A stretch of DNA of 35,012 nt from JBLHHI01 sp047614125. Its GTDB lineage: Bacteria > Bacteroidota > Bacteroidia > NS11-12g > UBA9320. The translations under genes were made by a program, and so were the position numbers. Below are positions 32,659-35,012 of this stretch, piece after piece. Within the stretch, counting starts at the first letter, position 1. The number at the start of each line of letters is the position of its first letter. The DNA is taken from assembly GCA_047614125.1 (NCBI GenBank), contig JBLHHI010000019.1:1-35012 (forward strand). The letters are read 5' to 3'. The notes under the pieces are model-generated. The model did not search any database. It was not told the origin of the DNA and worked only from the letters and a program-made list of their open reading frames with translations.

Positions 32659-34491
32659 TTATGAATTCATAGAAATCAAAAACTCATTGTTGTCTTTAGT
32701 CCCCTTAATTTGCTTGAGCATCATGTTCATCGCTTCTTCCGAGTTCATGTCTGCCAAATAATTTCTCAATACCCACATGCGTTGCATTGTTGCTTTATCA
32801 AGCAATAAGTCTTCTCGGCGAGTACTGCTCGAAATAATATCTATGGCTGGGTAGATTCTTCGATTTGATAGTTTTCGATCCAATTGAAGCTCCATGTTAC
32901 CGGTTCCTTTAAATTCTTCGAAAATAACCTCATCCATCTTAGATCCAGTGTCAATCAACGCGGTAGCAATAATGGTTAATGAACCACCGTGCTCGATGTT
33001 TCTGGCGGCGCCAAAGAATCGCTTTGGTTTGTGTAAGGCATTGGCATCCACCCCACCCGAAAGTATCTTCCCAGATGCTGGTTGCACTGTATTATACGCT
33101 CGTGCTAAACGAGTTATCGAATCCAACAGAATAACCACATCATGACCACATTCCGTTAATCGTTTCGCTTTTTCCAACACAATGTTGGCAAGCTTAACGT
33201 GCTTATCGGCTGGTTCATCAAAGGTAGAAGCTACCACTTCTGCTTTTACACTTCGTGCCATATCGGTAACCTCTTCTGGGCGTTCGTCGATCAATAAGAT
33301 GATCATGTACACTTCGGGATGATTGTGAGAAATAGCGTTGGCAATGTCTTTCAACAAATTGGTTTTACCTGTTTTAGGTTGGGCCACAATCAGTCCACGT
33401 TGCCCTTTTCCAATAGGCGTAATGATGTCGATGATTCGAGTGCTTAGGTTGGTAGGACTGTATTCGAGGTTAAACTTCTCGTCTGGGAAAAGTGGTGTTA
33501 AGTGCTCAAAAGAGACACGGTCGCGCACCAATTCGGGCGACTTCCCGTTCACCATTTCCACCTTAATTAGTGCAAAATATTTTTCTCCTTCTTTTGGCGG
33601 TCGGATCGTACCTTGAACCACGTCTCCAGTTTTTAGGCCGTTTGATTTAACTTGGTATGGAGCCATGTATACATCATCGGGCGAAGGTTGGTAGTTGTAA
33701 TCTGCCGAACGCAAAAAGCCGTATCCATCTTGAATGATTTCCAAAACACCCTGGGTACTCACCACACCTTCTGATTCGAGAAAGTTGAGTAAGGTATCGC
33801 GCACTTCCTTTCTGCGCTGTTTTTCCGGATCGTGTTTCGTGTTAGGGTTACTGCTGTTGGGATTATTTCGGTTGGAGTTTGATTGATTTCGATTGTTGCT
33901 TTCGTTTCGATCGCCCGAACTTGGATTGTTCAATGCAGACAAAACAGCTTCCGCTTCCGGATCCTTGTTTTGCTCATCTTCCGATGACTTGTCTTTGTCC
34001 TTTTCAGTACGCTGGTTATCATCGCGTTTTCTTGGTCCTTGATTTCGTTGGTCTTTATTCGAATCTCGTTCGGTGCGTTCCGTGCGTTCTGGTCGATCAC
34101 TTCGCTCACGACGAGGCAGTTTTTCACGTTTTTCGGTTCGCTCTGCAGTTGAATCTTCGCGTTTATCACGTTTTTCTTGAACTACTTCCGTTTTTTTATC
34201 GTCGTTGGAATTGTTATCTGAAGCTGTTTCTTCGGCAACCCCTTCTGGAGTGTTTCTGGGCTGGCTTTCTCTTTTGACTGGCCTTGGAGCTCGAGCTCTT
34301 TTTACATCGGGCTCTCTGGTTTTTGGTTTGGAATTATCAACATCGGCCACTGGAGTTTTAATGGCTTGCACTTCTAAAATCTTATAGACAAGATCTTGTT
34401 TTTTTAGGTTTTTTGAGTTGATTTCGAGCTTGGAAGCTACCTCTTTCAACTCCGACACCAACATGTCGTTCAAGGTTAAAATATCGTACAT
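32659..34491 (-). CDS. rho: Transcription termination factor Rho with long disordered insert
   Basis: Rho is the hexameric RNA helicase that ends transcription. The protein is 610 residues, versus about 420 in E. coli. Residues 1-43 are the N-terminal helix bundle ([20 protein letters not shown]). Residues ~45-228 are a highly charged, low-complexity insert: Arg/Glu/Asp/Lys-rich, then Asn/Ser-rich near 196-217. The RNA-binding domain has GYGFLRS (256-262). The motor shows Walker [12 protein letters not shown] (370-380), [13 protein letters not shown] (398-410), Walker [17 protein letters not shown] (452-467) and the loop [20 protein letters not shown] (479-498). The ATPase core looks intact. 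Extended Rho is known in Bacteroidota; in Bacteroides thetaiotaomicron the insert is reported to drive phase separation. The gene appears monocistronic. Confidence 0.97.
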   Translation of the reverse strand: MYDILTLNDMLVSELKEVASKLEINSKNLKKQDLVYKILEVQAIKTPVADVDNSKPKTREPDVKRARAPRPVKRESQPRNTPEGVAEETASDNNSNDDKKTEVVQEKRDKREDSTAERTEKREKLPRRERSDRPERTERTERDSNKDQRNQGPRKRDDNQRTEKDKDKSSEDEQNKDPEAEAVLSALNNPSSGDRNESNNRNQSNSNRNNPNSSNPNTKHDPEKQRRKEVRDTLLNFLESEGVVSTQGVLEIIQDGYGFLRSADYNYQPSPDDVYMAPYQVKSNGLKTGDVVQGTIRPPKEGEKYFALIKVEMVNGKSPELVRDRVSFEHLTPLFPDEKFNLEYSPTNLSTRIIDIITPIGKGQRGLIVAQPKTGKTNLLKDIANAISHNHPEVYMIILLIDERPEEVTDMARSVKAEVVASTFDEPADKHVKLANIVLEKAKRLTECGHDVVILLDSITRLARAYNTVQPASGKILSGGVDANALHKPKRFFGAARNIEHGGSLTIIATALIDTGSKMDEVIFEEFKGTGNMELQLDRKLSNRRIYPAIDIISSSTRREDLLLDKATMQRMWVLRNYLADMNSEEAMNMMLKQIKGTKDNNEFLISMNS

Positions 34492-34783
34492 TAATTAAGT
34501 TATTTCGTTGAGAAAAGTTTGTAATAAAGTTTAAACACAAAATTTAGGTCGAAGAAAATGATCGAGAAATTTTGCTGATTTTAGTTCTTGTGTAGAATTC
34601 CGTAGAACGTACTGCAATGATAAACAATTTATTTTATTACACACAAGCGGAATATAAAAAATAGATAAGCACAATGAAATTAGTGGCTTATCACCTAGGT
34701 TCAATTAATCTCTTAAAAATTCAGACTTTTATAGAACTCCGTTCTATTTGGGTCAAGAAGGAAACGGAAAAATCTAGACTTAT

Positions 34784-34811
34784 AACCTGAGTTCGATTCA
34801 TATTTTGAATT
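34784..34811 (+). repeat. Dispersed repeat, copy identical to 19617-19644
   Basis: This 28-base sequence starts AACCTGAGTTCGATT and is identical over its whole length to 19617-19644, 15 kb away. It is followed by a hairpin region and another copy at 34883. Confidence 0.8.
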
Positions 34812-34848
34812 CAGAACGCCTGTGGACAGTGATTTTTACGATGAAAAT

Positions 34849-34870
34849 CGCTTTTCACAAGTGAAATGCG
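34849..34870. other. Hairpin between two dispersed repeats
   Basis: The core TTTCACAAGTGAAA (34853-34866) is a perfect palindrome around AA. After one T/T mismatch, CGC (34849-34851) pairs with GCG (34868-34870). A second small stem (GATTTT 34831-34836 / AAAATC 34844-34849) lies just before it. Confidence 0.55.
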
Positions 34871-34882
34871 AGCTTTTGTATT

Positions 34883-34904
34883 AACCTGAGTTCGATTCAT
34901 ATTT
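34883..34904 (+). repeat. Dispersed repeat, 22-base copy
   Basis: These bases match the first 22 of the unit at 34784 exactly. The start points are 99 bases apart, with the hairpin between them. Confidence 0.75.
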
Positions 34905-34953
34905 GCAAGTTCAGATTTTTATAAAATTGTATAGTCGAAGCGTCATGTTTGTA

Positions 34954-34971
34954 GGTTTACCGGGGTAAACC
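34954..34971. other. Perfect palindrome near the right edge
   Basis: GGTTTACCGGGGTAAACC consists of 8-base arms GGTTTACC/GGTAAACC around GG. It could be an operator, the end of a mobile element or a structured RNA; the window ends 41 bases later, so context is missing. Confidence 0.5.
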
Positions 34972-35012
34972 AAGAACTGATAATGAAGACTATGCGGCTT
35001 TATTAAAAAGCA

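Larger units (their letters stand above)
34492..35012. other. Gene-poor stretch with repeats and hairpins
   Basis: These 521 bases upstream of rho have no convincing coding region. The first ~60 must hold the rho promoter (A/T-rich; no exact TAnnTTTG seen). From 34784 on there are two copies of a dispersed repeat 99 bases apart, a hairpin at 34849-34870, and a perfect palindrome at 34954-34971. Related strings (TTCAGACTTTTATA near 34730 and TTCAGATTTTTATA near 34909) suggest further degenerate duplication. A short open stretch reaches the right edge on either strand but has no start or recognisable motif. Confidence 0.6.

Noticed and set aside
34683..34735. tRNA-like GGTTCAAT string near 34699
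   Set aside because: No acceptor stem, anticodon arm or matching T-arm stem can be built around it.
34910..35012. Open minus-strand stretch reaching the right edge (ending ...LYNFIKI) and a plus-strand open stretch from ~34953 (RGKPRTDNEDYAALLK)
   Set aside because: Each is under 35 codons in the window, neither has a recognisable motif, the plus one has no start codon, and both cross a perfect palindrome. Coding status cannot be judged without more sequence.

Overview
The window reads as a chromosomal segment from a Bacteroidota bacterium, most likely Flavobacteriales-like. The reasons are moderate to low GC, many -7 boxes of the Bacteroidota type (TAnnTTTG), a PorV/PorQ-type type IX secretion protein, a T9SS-like C-terminal domain, large CarboxypepD_reg TonB-dependent receptors, tandem OmpH/Skp genes, DUF3078 and DUF2911 proteins, and a Rho factor with a long disordered insert. 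No rRNA, tRNA, CRISPR array, complete insertion sequence or prophage was recognised.

Layout. 1-135 is the 3' end of ruvC. On the minus strand, 148-1022 holds a HIT protein and greA. 1176-14884 is a long minus-strand block: a TonB-dependent receptor, a D-2-hydroxyacid (phosphoglycerate-type) dehydrogenase, a second, paralogous receptor, a 1316-residue secreted protein with a sorting-like tail, and a PorV/PorQ-family barrel, closed by a clear terminator at 1069-1105. 15044-17090 holds murI (TTG start) and two OmpH/Skp chaperones. At 17779-17798 a lipoprotein gene and a LuxE/PaaK-like acyl-protein synthetase gene overlap head to head; an outer-membrane barrel gene follows the synthetase.

19595-26358 is the most accessory-looking part. 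On the minus strand lie a TPR protein, a redoxin-like lipoprotein, a YD-repeat-like lipoprotein and a membrane-anchored cytochrome c fused to a PHM-like copper monooxygenase. Between the last two, in opposite orientation, sits an MBOAT/SGNH O-acylation pair bracketed by two identical 20-bp hairpin repeats. This suggests insertion into an older redox cluster.

The right part carries an AlkB-type hydroxylase, a MazG-like pyrophosphohydrolase, a queD-biotin carrier-DUF3078 operon ended by a strong terminator, a broken MORN-repeat (YwqK-like) gene, a SCO1-type copper protein, a DUF2911 protein, a small exported protein and rho. The last 520 bases have no convincing gene but contain repeats and hairpins, including a 28-bp sequence identical to one at 19617.

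How the genes may work together: the dehydrogenase apart, the 1176-14884 block is an outer-membrane import and secretion set. The copper monooxygenase-cytochrome, the redoxin lipoprotein and the SCO1 protein could form an envelope copper/thiol redox set; this is inference. All functions are assigned by reading motifs; no database search was possible.
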